From: Acidianus brierleyi
Lineage (GTDB): Archaea; Thermoproteota; Thermoprotei_A; Sulfolobales; Sulfolobaceae
Direction: 5' to 3'
Assembly (NCBI RefSeq): GCF_003201835.2
Contig: NZ_CP029289.2
Location: forward strand, 1,860,001-1,924,000
DNA: 64,000 nucleotides
Part shown: positions 52,384 to 62,241 of the stretch, piece by piece
Layout: each line of letters opens with the position of its first letter
Numbering within the stretch: position 1 is the stretch's first letter
Translations under genes and position numbers: made by a program
The notes under the pieces: model-generated
Database searches by the model: none
Told to the model about the DNA's origin: nothing
Seen by the model: only the letters and a program-made list of their open reading frames with translations

Positions 52384-53460
52384 ATGATCAAAGTCGCAAT
52401 AGCTGGTTTAGGAAACTGTGCCTCTATGTTAATTCAAGGTATCTATTATTATAGACAAAAAGGAAGGAATTATATAGACGGTCTTATAACTCCATTTATA
52501 GGTAATTATTCTGTAAGTGATATAGAAATAGTAGCTGGTTTTGATATCTCAAAGAATAAAATAGGAAAAGATCTTTCGGAAGCTATTTTTGAAAGACCTA
52601 ATATAACACCTAAAATTATTGATATGGAAAAAACTGGCATAAAAGTAAAGAAAGGTCCATTACTTGACGGAGTAGCACCACATATGCAAAATGTCTTTAA
52701 TCCAGAAGATAGCGGAAGGGAAGAAGATGTAGTTCAAGAACTTAAGGATAGTAAAGCAGATATCTTAATAAACATGTTGCCTGTGGGAAGTGAGAAAGCG
52801 TCGAGAGCTTACGCTAAAGCCGCATTAGATGCTAATATAGCATTCATAAACGCAATTCCAGTTTTTATAGCAAGCGATCCAACTGGAGAATTTCCTAGGC
52901 TATTTAAAGAGAAAAACCTTCCTATAGCAGGAGACGACATTAAAGGCCAAGTAGGTGCTACGATATTTCATAGATCCATAACTTCTTTATTTAGAATGAG
53001 AGGAGTTAAAGTAGAAGAGACTTATCAATTAAATGTTGGCGGAAATACTGATTTTCTTAACATGAAAACCGAAGAGAGACTTTATTCTAAAAGAATAAGT
53101 AAGACTAAAGCAGTAACAAGCACTTTAGATGACCCAGAAGAAATAGAAAGCGAAGGAAAAATTAGAATAGGCCCTAGTGATTATATACCATTTTTAGGCA
53201 ATACAAAAGTTGCTTACGTCTACGTAAAAGGATATGGATTTGCTGGAATGCCAATAAAAGTAGAAGCTAGTTTAGAGGTTGATGATAAGTCTAATTGTGC
53301 TGCGGTTCTTGTTGATGTCATAAGAGCAGTAAAACTGGCTTTAGATAGAAAAATTGGTGGGCCATTAACTCAAGTATCGGCTTTCTACTTTAAACATCCC
53401 CCTACACAAGCGAAAGATGATGAAGAAGCATACAGATGGTTTAAAGACTTCATTATGTGA
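52384..53460 (+). CDS. ino1: myo-Inositol-1-phosphate synthase (archaeal type)
   Basis: The enzyme makes inositol phosphate from glucose-6-phosphate for archaeal phospholipids. The 358-residue protein has the NAD motif VAIAGLGNCASMLIQG, LINMLPVGSEKASRAYA, and IAGDDIKGQVGATIFHR with the catalytic-lysine area. The ATG lies about 25 nt after TATATTTTAA, implying a leaderless mRNA. Its end overlaps the zinc-finger gene by 44 nt. Confidence 0.92.
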   Translation: MIKVAIAGLGNCASMLIQGIYYYRQKGRNYIDGLITPFIGNYSVSDIEIVAGFDISKNKIGKDLSEAIFERPNITPKIIDMEKTGIKVKKGPLLDGVAPHMQNVFNPEDSGREEDVVQELKDSKADILINMLPVGSEKASRAYAKAALDANIAFINAIPVFIASDPTGEFPRLFKEKNLPIAGDDIKGQVGATIFHRSITSLFRMRGVKVEETYQLNVGGNTDFLNMKTEERLYSKRISKTKAVTSTLDDPEEIESEGKIRIGPSDYIPFLGNTKVAYVYVKGYGFAGMPIKVEASLEVDDKSNCAAVLVDVIRAVKLALDRKIGGPLTQVSAFYFKHPPTQAKDDEEAYRWFKDFIM

Positions 53461-53716
53461 AATTTGCGAAGAAAAAGAAGCTAATTATGTATGCAGATTA
53501 TGTAAGAGAAAAGTATGCGAGAATGATTTCAATAAAGAAAAAGGGATATGTAAAGTTTGCGAAATGAGTATTTGCGAAATTTGTAATGAAAATCTATCCA
53601 TAGGCTACTGTGAAATTTGTGGAAGACTAATATGCGAAAAATGTACAGCTTATTCCAATGGTACAAGTAGAATATGCGTCGAATGCATTTCGAAAATAAA
53701 TAAAGGTAAAAATTAA
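53417..53716 (+). CDS. B-box-like zinc-finger protein, 99 residues
   Basis: About sixteen cysteines arranged as repeated CxxC pairs (LCEICEEK, YVCRLCKRKVC, ICKVCEMSICEICN, YCEICGRLICEKC, ICVECI) form two or three zinc fingers of the B-box/LIM-like kind. The start is ATG ATG at 53417, inside the last 44 nt of ino1. It probably mediates protein contacts; the partner is unknown. Retained in Sulfolobales, in my recollection, next to ino1. Confidence 0.65.
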   Translation: MMKKHTDGLKTSLCEICEEKEANYVCRLCKRKVCENDFNKEKGICKVCEMSICEICNENLSIGYCEICGRLICEKCTAYSNGTSRICVECISKINKGKN

Positions 53717-53721
53717 TTATT

Positions 53722-56058
53722 TTATCTAGATTTATTTAATATTAACTTCTGCTCTACACTAGCTACTAATCTTCTGGTATAGATAACAGTATCGGGATTT
53801 ACACTTATACTGTCTATTCCTGATTTTACTAGAAATTCTGCAACTTCTGGATAAACACTTGGAGCTTGTCCGCAAATAGACACTGTCTTACCATATTTAT
53901 GTGCAGTCTTTATTAAGTTTCTCATGGATCTTAAAACAGCTGGATTTCTTTCATCGTAATATCCCATTCTTCCAAGTATTTCGGAATCTCTATCTACTCC
54001 AAGTGTAAGTTGTGCCAAATCATTACTACCTATGCTAAATCCATCAATTATCTTAGAGAACTCATCAGCTAATATTATAACTGAAGGAACTTCTGCCATT
54101 ATCCACACTTTAAAATCACTTCCTCTCTCTAATCCCTCATCTTCCATAATCTTTATTGCCTTCTTAAGCTCTGGAACAGTTCTAACAAACGGGAACATTA
54201 CCCAGACATTCTTTAGCCCCATCTCCTCTCTAACTTTCCTTATTGCTTTAACCTCTAATCTAAATGCAGGCTCATATTGTGAACTTATATATCTAGAGAC
54301 TCCTCTCCAACCCAACATTGGATTTCTCTCTTCTGGCTCGAACTCTTCACCACCTATAAGTCCTCTATACTCATTAGTCTTAAAGTCAGAAAATCTTACC
54401 ACAACTGGTCTAGGATAAATTGCACTAGCTACTTTAGCAACACCGTCTGCTAATTTATTTACAAATTCTTCAGGCTTCCCGGTTTTAATAAGATAGAGAG
54501 GATGATATTTAACCCATTCACTGACTATGAACTCTATTCTCATTAATCCTATTCCATCAAATGGTAAATCAACATATTTTTCTACTATATCTGGCTGTCC
54601 AAGATTCATATATATCTTAGTACCTGTTATAGGGTAAAGGCTAAGCAAAGTATCCCTACTTAATCCTTGCACACTTTCTGTTGCCTTCTCCTCTTTCTTT
54701 TCTTCTATAATTCTGCCTTCATATACAACTCCTCTAGTAGCATCTACAGTTATTTCTTCTCCATCTTTTATTACCTTTGTACCTTCTTTTGTACCTACTA
54801 TTGCAGGAATACCTAGTTCTCTAGATACTATAGCCGCATGACTAGTTATTCCTCCTTCATCAGTAACTATACCAGACGCAATTTTCATAACTGGAACCCA
54901 ATCTGGATCAGTCATCCTAGTTACTAATATGTCGCCTTTTTGAAAATCTTTAGCATCTTTTACTTCTAATATTACTCTAGCCTTACCACTAGCTATACCT
55001 GGACTAGCAGCTAGTCCTTTAACTAGTATTTTCCTTTCGCCTATCTCTTTAGTAGTTTGGGTAGTTTGAGGTTTTCTAGAGCTCCAAAAAGTTTCTGGCC
55101 TTGCTTGTACTATAAACACATTATCTGGAAAAGATAAATCAGAATCTATAGCCCATTCTATATCCATTGCTCTTTCATAATGTTTTTCTATTTTTAATGC
55201 GAGTTTGGCCAATTCTATAGCTTCATTATCATTTATACTAATTTCATCCGCTTCTTTACCCAAAGTTACTTCTTTATTAGTATTTTCATTTGGATCATAG
55301 AAAATTTTAATATTTTTATGAGATGTTTTCTTTTCCACTATTTTCAAAGTAGATTTTTCAATAACTATTTCATCTGGAGTTACTTTTCCTCCTACTACAG
55401 TCTCTCCTAATCCCCAAGAAGATTCTATAACTATATAATTAGTGTCGCCAGTAGCCGGATGCAAAGTGAACATAACTCCAGCCGATCTAGAATTAACCAT
55501 TTTCTGAATTATCACTGCAATCCCAACTTTTGTTGAATCTATGCCTTTTGCAAGCCTATATTCTATAGCTCTAGCATTAAATAAGCTAGCCCAAACTTCT
55601 TTAATTTTATTAAGAAGCTCATTTCTCCTTACGTTAAGATATGTATCTTGTTGACCAGCAAAACTTGCATTAGCTAGATCTTCTGCAGTAGCTGACGATC
55701 TTACAGCCACTAGGATTTCTTTTCCAATTTTATTAGCTAATTCGTCATATGTAGAAAGAATAGCCTCTTCCAGATCTTTAGGGATTGGAGAAGAAAGAAT
55801 AATTTCTTTTATTTTGCTACTAGCAACTTCAGAATCTTTTTCCTGAACTAAAATCTCGTTAATTTTCTCATGAATACTATTATACGAAATAAAATAATAA
55901 TATGCCTTAGACGTAATGACAAATCCCGGCGGAACACGAATGTCGAAACTTACAAGCTCGCCTAAATTAGCGCCCTTGCCCCCAGCAAGCTCTATCATGT
56001 CTTTTCTAAGTTTTGAAATATCAAGAATATAATCCCCTTTTAGAAGCTGTTCGACAAT
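53722..56058 (-). CDS. ppsA: Phosphoenolpyruvate synthase, apparent ATT start
   Basis: PpsA regenerates PEP from pyruvate in gluconeogenesis. The protein has the ATP-grasp start IELAGGKGANLGELVSFDIR, the phospho-histidine in DEGGITSHAAIVSRELGIP (about residue 420) and the C-terminal PEP site with VSICGQAPSVYPEVAEFLVK. The first ATG (55998) would leave out conserved YILDISKLRKD. The frame stays open upstream to a TGA, and the only codon positioned behind GGTGA is ATT at 56058, giving about 778 residues, the normal length. Confidence 0.85.
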   Translation of the reverse strand: MVEQLLKGDYILDISKLRKDMIELAGGKGANLGELVSFDIRVPPGFVITSKAYYYFISYNSIHEKINEILVQEKDSEVASSKIKEIILSSPIPKDLEEAILSTYDELANKIGKEILVAVRSSATAEDLANASFAGQQDTYLNVRRNELLNKIKEVWASLFNARAIEYRLAKGIDSTKVGIAVIIQKMVNSRSAGVMFTLHPATGDTNYIVIESSWGLGETVVGGKVTPDEIVIEKSTLKIVEKKTSHKNIKIFYDPNENTNKEVTLGKEADEISINDNEAIELAKLALKIEKHYERAMDIEWAIDSDLSFPDNVFIVQARPETFWSSRKPQTTQTTKEIGERKILVKGLAASPGIASGKARVILEVKDAKDFQKGDILVTRMTDPDWVPVMKIASGIVTDEGGITSHAAIVSRELGIPAIVGTKEGTKVIKDGEEITVDATRGVVYEGRIIEEKKEEKATESVQGLSRDTLLSLYPITGTKIYMNLGQPDIVEKYVDLPFDGIGLMRIEFIVSEWVKYHPLYLIKTGKPEEFVNKLADGVAKVASAIYPRPVVVRFSDFKTNEYRGLIGGEEFEPEERNPMLGWRGVSRYISSQYEPAFRLEVKAIRKVREEMGLKNVWVMFPFVRTVPELKKAIKIMEDEGLERGSDFKVWIMAEVPSVIILADEFSKIIDGFSIGSNDLAQLTLGVDRDSEILGRMGYYDERNPAVLRSMRNLIKTAHKYGKTVSICGQAPSVYPEVAEFLVKSGIDSISVNPDTVIYTRRLVASVEQKLILNKSR

Positions 56059-56173
56059 AGGCTTTCACCATATATAGATTCTAATTCTAAGTTTAAAAAT
56101 CTGCTTAGAATATATAAACTAACAAAAAACATAGTATATAAAGAAAATAATAATTTACAGAATTTACTTCATA

Positions 56174-56833
56174 TTACTTTTGAGGAGCATTAGCCTTCTG
56201 TGCGGATGTAACGAAAGAAGGCAATTCTGGGAAGTTTTCTTTCATTCTCTGCTCTGCTATAGTAGATGCTTCAGCCAAGATCTTTCTAGCCTCTGGACTA
56301 GATGGAGCTTGTTCTATATTACCTCCAGTAAAGTCTCCTGCCTCTATCACAACTTCTTGCAATCCTTCTTCTACATCAGCTAACTCTAAACTTAGTTCTG
56401 GCATCATTCCATGCATGGATGTCCTTAATTCCTTAACTACACCTATTACTGGGATAAGATTTGTAAATACGTCTCCTAACTCTGTAACAGTTTCAAGTCT
56501 TAATTCAACTTGCTCTAATGCTATTTCTGTGGCTATTAGCTGTTTTGTAACTTTTCTTATTTCGGATATCTCATTAGCATACATAGAAGCTCTTGCTGAA
56601 TCTTTTGACATTTGAGCTTCAACTACTCTCTCGAATAGAGTTCTATCTCTTTCCTGCATTTTCGAAATATAGACGTCTAACCTGCTTATAGTAGACTTTA
56701 ATTTATAGTGCGCCATTACTAATTTATATCGTAATGGCTGTTGAGTCTTAAAAGCGCCTTTAAGTTTCTCAGCCAAACTTTGTTCTTGCTTACCGTTCCA
56801 GCCTTTAACGAATTCTTCTACCTTATTTGCCAT
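56174..56833 (-). CDS. cdvB2: ESCRT-III paralogue CdvB2
   Basis: This 219-residue ESCRT-III protein resembles CdvB core but lacks the C-terminal winged helix; it ends with a MIM2-like FPELPSFV segment (about residues 203-210) that CdvC can bind. The basic N-terminal helices (LRYKLVMAHYKLKSTISRLD) contact membrane. The neighbourhood with ppsA matches the CdvB2 locus known in Sulfolobus. CdvB1/B2 constrict and cut the division neck after CdvB removal. Its promoter contains an AGTATTA box. Confidence 0.88.
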   Translation of the reverse strand: MANKVEEFVKGWNGKQEQSLAEKLKGAFKTQQPLRYKLVMAHYKLKSTISRLDVYISKMQERDRTLFERVVEAQMSKDSARASMYANEISEIRKVTKQLIATEIALEQVELRLETVTELGDVFTNLIPVIGVVKELRTSMHGMMPELSLELADVEEGLQEVVIEAGDFTGGNIEQAPSSPEARKILAEASTIAEQRMKENFPELPSFVTSAQKANAPQK

Positions 56834-56868
56834 TTTAATCTAAGTGTAAACTTCACAAGATGCTAATT

Positions 56869-56875
56869 TAATACT
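56869..56875 (-). promoter_or_regulatory. AGTATTA box in the cdvB2 promoter
   Basis: AGTATTA lies just downstream of the TATA-like GTATTATATGC (56881-56890) and about 36 nt before ATG 56833. It is the same sequence and orientation as the box before cdvA, which suggests co-regulation by aCcr1. Confidence 0.5.
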
Positions 56876-56908
56876 CAAAGCATATAATACGTCGTGGTGC
56901 TCCAGTAA

Positions 56909-57193
56909 ATGTCGACCAAATTTTCTGTTAAATTACTAGGAGGAAGGCTTATATTGGAAAACATTTCTGGAAGAAAATTATTGATTAGAGAAATTATATT
57001 AAGATATAAAGTATCTACAATTACTCCAGAAAAAGAAGTTGGACTTAAAACTATTTCAGACGAAATAAGGATGGAGAAAGAAATTGAAAATAATTCAAAA
57101 GTTGAAATTCCATTAACTATAAACGATGTAGTAGAGATATCGATAATTTATAAAGACGGTGATTTTACTTTGAGGGAGGATATTTCCTTATAA
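56909..57193 (+). CDS. Unknown beta-rich 94-residue protein
   Basis: Beta-sandwich-like alternation (FSVKLLGGRLILENISGRKL, LIREIILRYKVSTITPE, KVEIPLTINDVVEISIIYKD) without cysteine or catalytic motif. It is divergent from cdvB2 (75 nt between starts) and overlaps the UbiD-like gene's end convergently by 29 nt. The family is not recognised; a small immunoglobulin-like or arrestin-like fold is possible. Confidence 0.55.
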   Translation: MSTKFSVKLLGGRLILENISGRKLLIREIILRYKVSTITPEKEVGLKTISDEIRMEKEIENNSKVEIPLTINDVVEISIIYKDGDFTLREDISL

Positions 57194-58607
57194 TTTTCTC
57201 TATTATAGGAGAAATCTTTTTAACAATATTCTCATCGCTTTTCAATTCTTCAGGCCATTCTCTACCTAACTCCTCCTTAAATTTCCTAGTAGCGTCTATT
57301 CCTATTTTACTTCCTAAAGGTGGATATAGTGTTGTATGATCTAAGGAATCTGTAAGAGCGTTAGAGATTACAATAACGTCTCTAGAAGGGTCTACGGTAG
57401 ATGCTATGGCATATATAACTTGATTTACATCATGAATATTAACATCAGAATCAACAATTATTATCATTTTTAGTAAGCTCAGTTGTCCATTTCCCCATAA
57501 TGCCATCATTACTCTTCTAGCCTGTCCAGGATAATATTTCTTAATAGAGAATATTCCTATTCCAGTAAAAAGTCCATATTCTGGTAAGTTCATATCCACC
57601 AAATCTGGGATTATCATTTTAAGAAAAGGTAAGAATAATCTCTCGACGGCCTTGCCTATCCACGCATCTTCTAATGGAGGTTTACCTACAGAGGTAGCAT
57701 GAAAAATTGGACGTTCTCTAGTAAAACTTTTTTCAAGCTTGAAAACTGGATAATAGTCCTGTGGAGTATAATAACCTAAATGATCTCCAAAAGGTCCTTC
57801 CAATCTTAAATCATTAAGATCTACATATCCTTCTAGTACTGATTCTGCATGAGACGGAACTAATATACCGTTGTCTAATTCATGTACATCTACTCCTTCG
57901 CCTCTTAAAATTCCAGCAAATAAATACTTATCTAATCCTGGCGGGACTGGAGAAGCTGCAGTGAAAGCTATTACTGGATCTACACCATTGACTATCGCTA
58001 TTGGAATCTTATTTATTCCGCTTTCTTTATATTTCATTGCTGTTAAAGCCCCGCGTTTAAAAGCCTGCCAGTGAATTATAGCCTCTTTATCGTTCAGTAT
58101 CTGAACCCTATATACACTTAGATTGTTCACTCCAGAAGGATCTTTAGTTATAATTATAGAATATGTTAAATATCTGCCTGCGTCTTTTGGCCATGTCTTT
58201 AAGGCTGGAATTTCATTAAATGTTATACTTGAATCTTTAAAATCTGGTTTTTTGGACTTAGGCAAATATTTACCCATCTGCATCATATCTGGTAATGATC
58301 TGATTTTATCGAAAAAATTTATTGGTAGATTATTTAAATTAGAAAGAAAAGATTCAGTTATAGATTCTAAATTGTTTGTTCCAAAAACATCATATACGTT
58401 ATTTATAGAACCAAAAACGTTTGTTATTATCTTCCAATTTTTAAAATTTTTAATATTATCAAAAATTAGTGGGGGTAGACCAAGATATGTACATCTTCTT
58501 GATATTTCTGCTATTTCTAAAATGGGATCTACTTCATCTTCAATATGTATAATTTTATTCCTGCTCTCCATAAATTTTATATAATCTCTCAGATCTTTGA
58601 ATGCCAT
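57165..58607 (-). CDS. UbiD-family decarboxylase
   Basis: A 480-residue decarboxylase of the UbiD type, which needs prenylated FMN. Family pieces are IHIEDEVDPILEIAEISRR, RGALTAMKYKESGINKIPI, GILRGEGVDVHELDNG, GPFGDHLGYYTPQDYYPVF with the catalytic Glu/Asp/Arg network, and GIDATRKFKEELGREWPEE. The natural substrate (aromatic acid or quinone precursor) is not evident. No UbiX partner is visible in the window. Confidence 0.88.
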   Translation of the reverse strand: MAFKDLRDYIKFMESRNKIIHIEDEVDPILEIAEISRRCTYLGLPPLIFDNIKNFKNWKIITNVFGSINNVYDVFGTNNLESITESFLSNLNNLPINFFDKIRSLPDMMQMGKYLPKSKKPDFKDSSITFNEIPALKTWPKDAGRYLTYSIIITKDPSGVNNLSVYRVQILNDKEAIIHWQAFKRGALTAMKYKESGINKIPIAIVNGVDPVIAFTAASPVPPGLDKYLFAGILRGEGVDVHELDNGILVPSHAESVLEGYVDLNDLRLEGPFGDHLGYYTPQDYYPVFKLEKSFTRERPIFHATSVGKPPLEDAWIGKAVERLFLPFLKMIIPDLVDMNLPEYGLFTGIGIFSIKKYYPGQARRVMMALWGNGQLSLLKMIIIVDSDVNIHDVNQVIYAIASTVDPSRDVIVISNALTDSLDHTTLYPPLGSKIGIDATRKFKEELGREWPEELKSDENIVKKISPIIEKIIRKYPPSK

Positions 58608-58701
58608 AGTATAAAGTAGAATAATACAAAAAGCTTATATTTTTATGGAAATCAGCTTTTGCGGTTGGTGACAAAAAGTTGGAAACAAACTAGACGGATT
58701 C

Positions 58702-59886
58702 ATGAAATGCCTTAATTGTGGATACGAAACTTCATTAGATCAGCATAATATAACATGTCCAAAATGTGGTGGAATACTAGAGATAATAATTGAATTAAAA
58801 AATTTCACGTTCAATAATCTTAAGGGTAGAGGAGTCTGGAGATATAAAGACGCCATACCTGGAAACTATACTAAAATCGTAAGTATGAATGAAGGAGGAA
58901 CACCACTTATAAAAACAAAAGAAGAAGGTAAAGAGATATACTATAAATTCGAGGGAGCTAACCCAACTGGTAGTTTCAAAGATAGAGGAATGACAGTAGC
59001 TGTAAGTTCTGCTTTAAATACGAATTATAAAGTAGTTGTAGCAGCATCTACTGGAAACACGGCGGCATCGGCTGCGGCATATGCTGCACGAAGTGGACTG
59101 AAGATCTTTTTAGTTTTACCTAAGGGTAAAGTCGCGTTAGGCAAATTAGCCCAATCAATACTTTATGGAGCTAATATAATTGAAGTAAATGGAAGTTTTG
59201 ATGTAGCAATGAATTCAGTACTAAAAATGTATAAAGATCTAGGAATAGTATATCCATTAAATTCTTTTAATCCTTGGAGATTAGAAGGGCAAAAAACTAT
59301 AGCTTACGAGATCGCTGAGGAAATAGGAGTTCCCGATTCAATAATAGTTCCTGTTGGAAATGCAGGAAATATATACGCAATATGGAAAGGATTTAAAGAA
59401 CTAATGGAAAATGGAAGTATAAATAAAATACCTAGGATGATAGGAATTCAAGCTGAAGGAGCTTCACCTATTGCTAAAGCAATAGCTAAAGGTTCGGAAT
59501 TACCAGTATTTACTAATAACCCTGAAACTATTGCAACTGCTATAAGAATAGGTAAACCAGTAAACTGGATTAAAGCAATGAAGGCTATACATAACTCTAA
59601 TGGTACAGCATTATGTGTAAGCGATAATGAGATTATAGAAGCTCAAAAAGAATTAGCAAGAAAAGAAGGAATAGGTGCAGAGCCTGCATCAGCAGCAGCA
59701 TTAGCTGGATACAAAAAAGCTTTACATGAAGGTATAATTAACGAGAAAGAAAAAACTGTATTAATACTCACTGGACATGCACTAAAAGATCCTGATTCAA
59801 TGCTAAGAATAAATACAAAAATTATGTCACTAAATCCAGAAGAAATAGAAAAAAATGTTTTAGGTGAAATAAATGTTAATAATTAA
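58702..59886 (+). CDS. thrC: Threonine synthase
   Basis: ThrC converts O-phosphohomoserine to threonine. The 394-residue protein starts with a zinc ribbon (CLNCGYETS...CPKCGG) typical of archaeal ThrC. The PLP lysine is in GANPTGSFKDRGMTVAVSSA (about residue 88), with STGNTAASAAAYAARSG and VPVGNAGNIYA. A TATA (CTTATATTTTTA near 58633) precedes it. It is the first gene of the thr/asp operon and overlaps the aspartate kinase gene by 14 nt. Confidence 0.93.
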   Translation: MKCLNCGYETSLDQHNITCPKCGGILEIIIELKNFTFNNLKGRGVWRYKDAIPGNYTKIVSMNEGGTPLIKTKEEGKEIYYKFEGANPTGSFKDRGMTVAVSSALNTNYKVVVAASTGNTAASAAAYAARSGLKIFLVLPKGKVALGKLAQSILYGANIIEVNGSFDVAMNSVLKMYKDLGIVYPLNSFNPWRLEGQKTIAYEIAEEIGVPDSIIVPVGNAGNIYAIWKGFKELMENGSINKIPRMIGIQAEGASPIAKAIAKGSELPVFTNNPETIATAIRIGKPVNWIKAMKAIHNSNGTALCVSDNEIIEAQKELARKEGIGAEPASAAALAGYKKALHEGIINEKEKTVLILTGHALKDPDSMLRINTKIMSLNPEEIEKNVLGEINVNN

Positions 59887-61207
59887 GATTGGTGGATCAA
59901 TACAAAAAGACGAGAAAGATTTTAATTTAATTATACAAAAAATAGAGAAATATTTGGAAAACACTGATAAAGCAATTATAGTTACTTCAGCGCTAAAAGG
60001 CGTTACAAATCAGTTGCTCTACGCTACAGAAAATAGAGAAAAAGCTGTAGAGATAGTTAGTGACGTTTATGATAAGCATATCAAGTTATTATCAAAAATA
60101 GCAGAAGGTCCTTCCTTTGAATTTGCTTTTAGAGAAATTTCAAAATTGGCTGATGAGTTGTTCAAAATTGCATGGTCTATAAGAGTTTTAGACGAAGTTA
60201 CACCTAGAGTTAAAGATTATATATTATCATTCGGAGAAAGAATGTCGACCCTAGTTTTAAACGCTGTACTGAATTCATCAAGAATAAATTCTGAGGCGTA
60301 TCCAGAACCTCCTATAATAACGGATGAGAATTTTGGAGATGCTAAAGTAATAGAGAAACTGTCGCTTCAAGAAAGCTCCAAAATTTTAGAAAAAAAATCT
60401 AAAGTAATAATTGTTCCAGGATTTATTGGAAAGACTCAGACAAACAAATATACAACACTAGGCCGAGGAGGTAGTGACTATACTGCGACTATTCTGGGAA
60501 AACTTCTTGATATTAAGGAGGTACGTCTTATTACGGAAGTTCCAGGTATAATGACAGCAGATCCTAGAAATTTTCCTAATGCTACTACAATAAAAAGATT
60601 ATCACTTGAAGAAGCCATTGAACTTTCGCAAATGGGAGCCAAAAGGTTACATCCAAGAACATTTGAACCATTACTAAATAGTAACGTAAATGTTATAATT
60701 GAAGGACTCTACGATCCTGGATATACTATAGTTAGAGGTGATTGTGACAACGATAAGGGAATTAAAGGAATAGCGGTTTTAGACAATTTAAAACTAGTAA
60801 CAGCCGAAAGTACTGATATTGTAGGAAAAATAGGTTCTGCAGCAAGAGTAATGAATGAGGCTAAAAACTCAGGCGTAAATATAATTTCAATTTCTCAGCC
60901 TGCGTCTGAAACTACTATACAGCTAATAGTTAACTCACAAGATTCAGAAAAATTATCAGAAAGACTTATGACATTACCAGAAATAGAAAGCGTAACTACT
61001 GAAGACGTAGAAGCAGTAAACGTAGTAGGATGCGGACTTAAATACAAAGAAATATTTAAAGAAGTAATGAAAGAAATCTCAAATTATGAGATTTTATCTA
61101 TATCTAGAGGTCTAAATAATGTAAGCGCTACATTTATAGTAAAGAAAGAAGAAGGAGATAAGTTAGCCAAAGATTTACACGAGGTAGTTCTCAAATGGAC
61201 AAACTAA
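59873..61207 (+). CDS. Aspartate kinase
   Basis: This enzyme phosphorylates aspartate, the entry to threonine, methionine and lysine. The 444 residues open with IIKIGGSIQKDEKDF, continue with SFGERMSTLVLNAVL, TLGRGGSDYTATILGKLL and VPGIMTADPR, and end with two ACT domains for feedback by amino acids (NIISISQPASETTIQLIVNS and NNVSATFIVKKEEG). It overlaps thrC by 14 nt and the semialdehyde dehydrogenase gene by 13 nt. Confidence 0.93.
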   Translation: MLIIKIGGSIQKDEKDFNLIIQKIEKYLENTDKAIIVTSALKGVTNQLLYATENREKAVEIVSDVYDKHIKLLSKIAEGPSFEFAFREISKLADELFKIAWSIRVLDEVTPRVKDYILSFGERMSTLVLNAVLNSSRINSEAYPEPPIITDENFGDAKVIEKLSLQESSKILEKKSKVIIVPGFIGKTQTNKYTTLGRGGSDYTATILGKLLDIKEVRLITEVPGIMTADPRNFPNATTIKRLSLEEAIELSQMGAKRLHPRTFEPLLNSNVNVIIEGLYDPGYTIVRGDCDNDKGIKGIAVLDNLKLVTAESTDIVGKIGSAARVMNEAKNSGVNIISISQPASETTIQLIVNSQDSEKLSERLMTLPEIESVTTEDVEAVNVVGCGLKYKEIFKEVMKEISNYEILSISRGLNNVSATFIVKKEEGDKLAKDLHEVVLKWTN

Positions 61208-62241
61208 GAGTTTCTCTACTTGGATCTACAGGAATGGTAGGGCAAAAAATGGTAAAGTTACTTTCAAAGCATCCATATATTGAATTAACTAAGATTAGCG
61301 CATCACCGTCAAAAATAGGTAAAAAATATTCTGAAGCTGTAAAATGGGTAGAAGGAGGGGAAATTCCAGATAATGTAAGAGAATTAAAGTTAGTTTCTAC
61401 ATTGCCGGAGGATCATAAAGACGTTGACGTAGTTCTTTCTGCACTACCAAACGAACTAGCTGAAGATATAGAACTTAAGTTAGTCAGAGAAGGCAAAATA
61501 GTGGTTTCCAATGCTAGTCCATATAGAATGGATCCAGAAGTTCCATTAATAAATCCAGAAATTAATTGGGAACATTTAGAGTTACTAAAATCACAAAAAA
61601 GCAAAAGAAATTGGAAAGGATTATTAATTAAAAATCCAAATTGTACTGCGTCTATATTATCGTTACCTCTGAAGCCACTATTGAGAGATGTAAAAATGAA
61701 TAAAATACTAATAACAACATTACAAGCAGTAAGCGGTGCAGGATATAATGGACTTTCCTTTATGTCAATAGAAAATAATATAATTCCATATATAAAGGGA
61801 GAAGAAGAAAAAATACCTAAAGAAATCAATAAAATGTTAGGAATCATAAATACTGACAAATTAATAGAGGCAAACTTAGATGCCAACGTAACATCTATTC
61901 GTGTCCCAACAAAGGTTGGGCATATGGGAATTATAAATATAATGACAGACGAGAACAAAGTAGATGAAATAAAGAAGTCTCTTAAGTATTTTAAATCATT
62001 ACCACAAGAGAAAAACTTGCCTACTGCACCAAAATCTCCTATAGTGGTAATGGATCAAGAAGATAGACCACAACCAGAGATAGATCTAAAGAGCGGAAAT
62101 GGAATGGAAACCTATGTGGGAAGAATAAAATACTCAGACGGAATTTTAAGAATGATAGTGTTAGGAGATAATTTGATAAGAGGAGCTGCAGGCATAACAA
62201 TCCTTACAGTAGAAGTAATGAAGGAGCTAGGATACATTTGA
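61195..62241 (+). CDS. asd: Aspartate-semialdehyde dehydrogenase
   Basis: Asd reduces aspartyl phosphate. The 348-residue protein has the NADP motif LLGSTGMVGQKMVKLLSKH, catalytic cysteine in LIKNPNCTASILSLPL (about residue 148) and LQAVSGAGYNGLSF, with a later RVPTKVGHMGIINI histidine. Length is typical of the archaeal/fungal branch. Spacing is -13 to the kinase and -4 to the PHP gene. Confidence 0.94.
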   Translation: MDKLRVSLLGSTGMVGQKMVKLLSKHPYIELTKISASPSKIGKKYSEAVKWVEGGEIPDNVRELKLVSTLPEDHKDVDVVLSALPNELAEDIELKLVREGKIVVSNASPYRMDPEVPLINPEINWEHLELLKSQKSKRNWKGLLIKNPNCTASILSLPLKPLLRDVKMNKILITTLQAVSGAGYNGLSFMSIENNIIPYIKGEEEKIPKEINKMLGIINTDKLIEANLDANVTSIRVPTKVGHMGIINIMTDENKVDEIKKSLKYFKSLPQEKNLPTAPKSPIVVMDQEDRPQPEIDLKSGNGMETYVGRIKYSDGILRMIVLGDNLIRGAAGITILTVEVMKELGYI

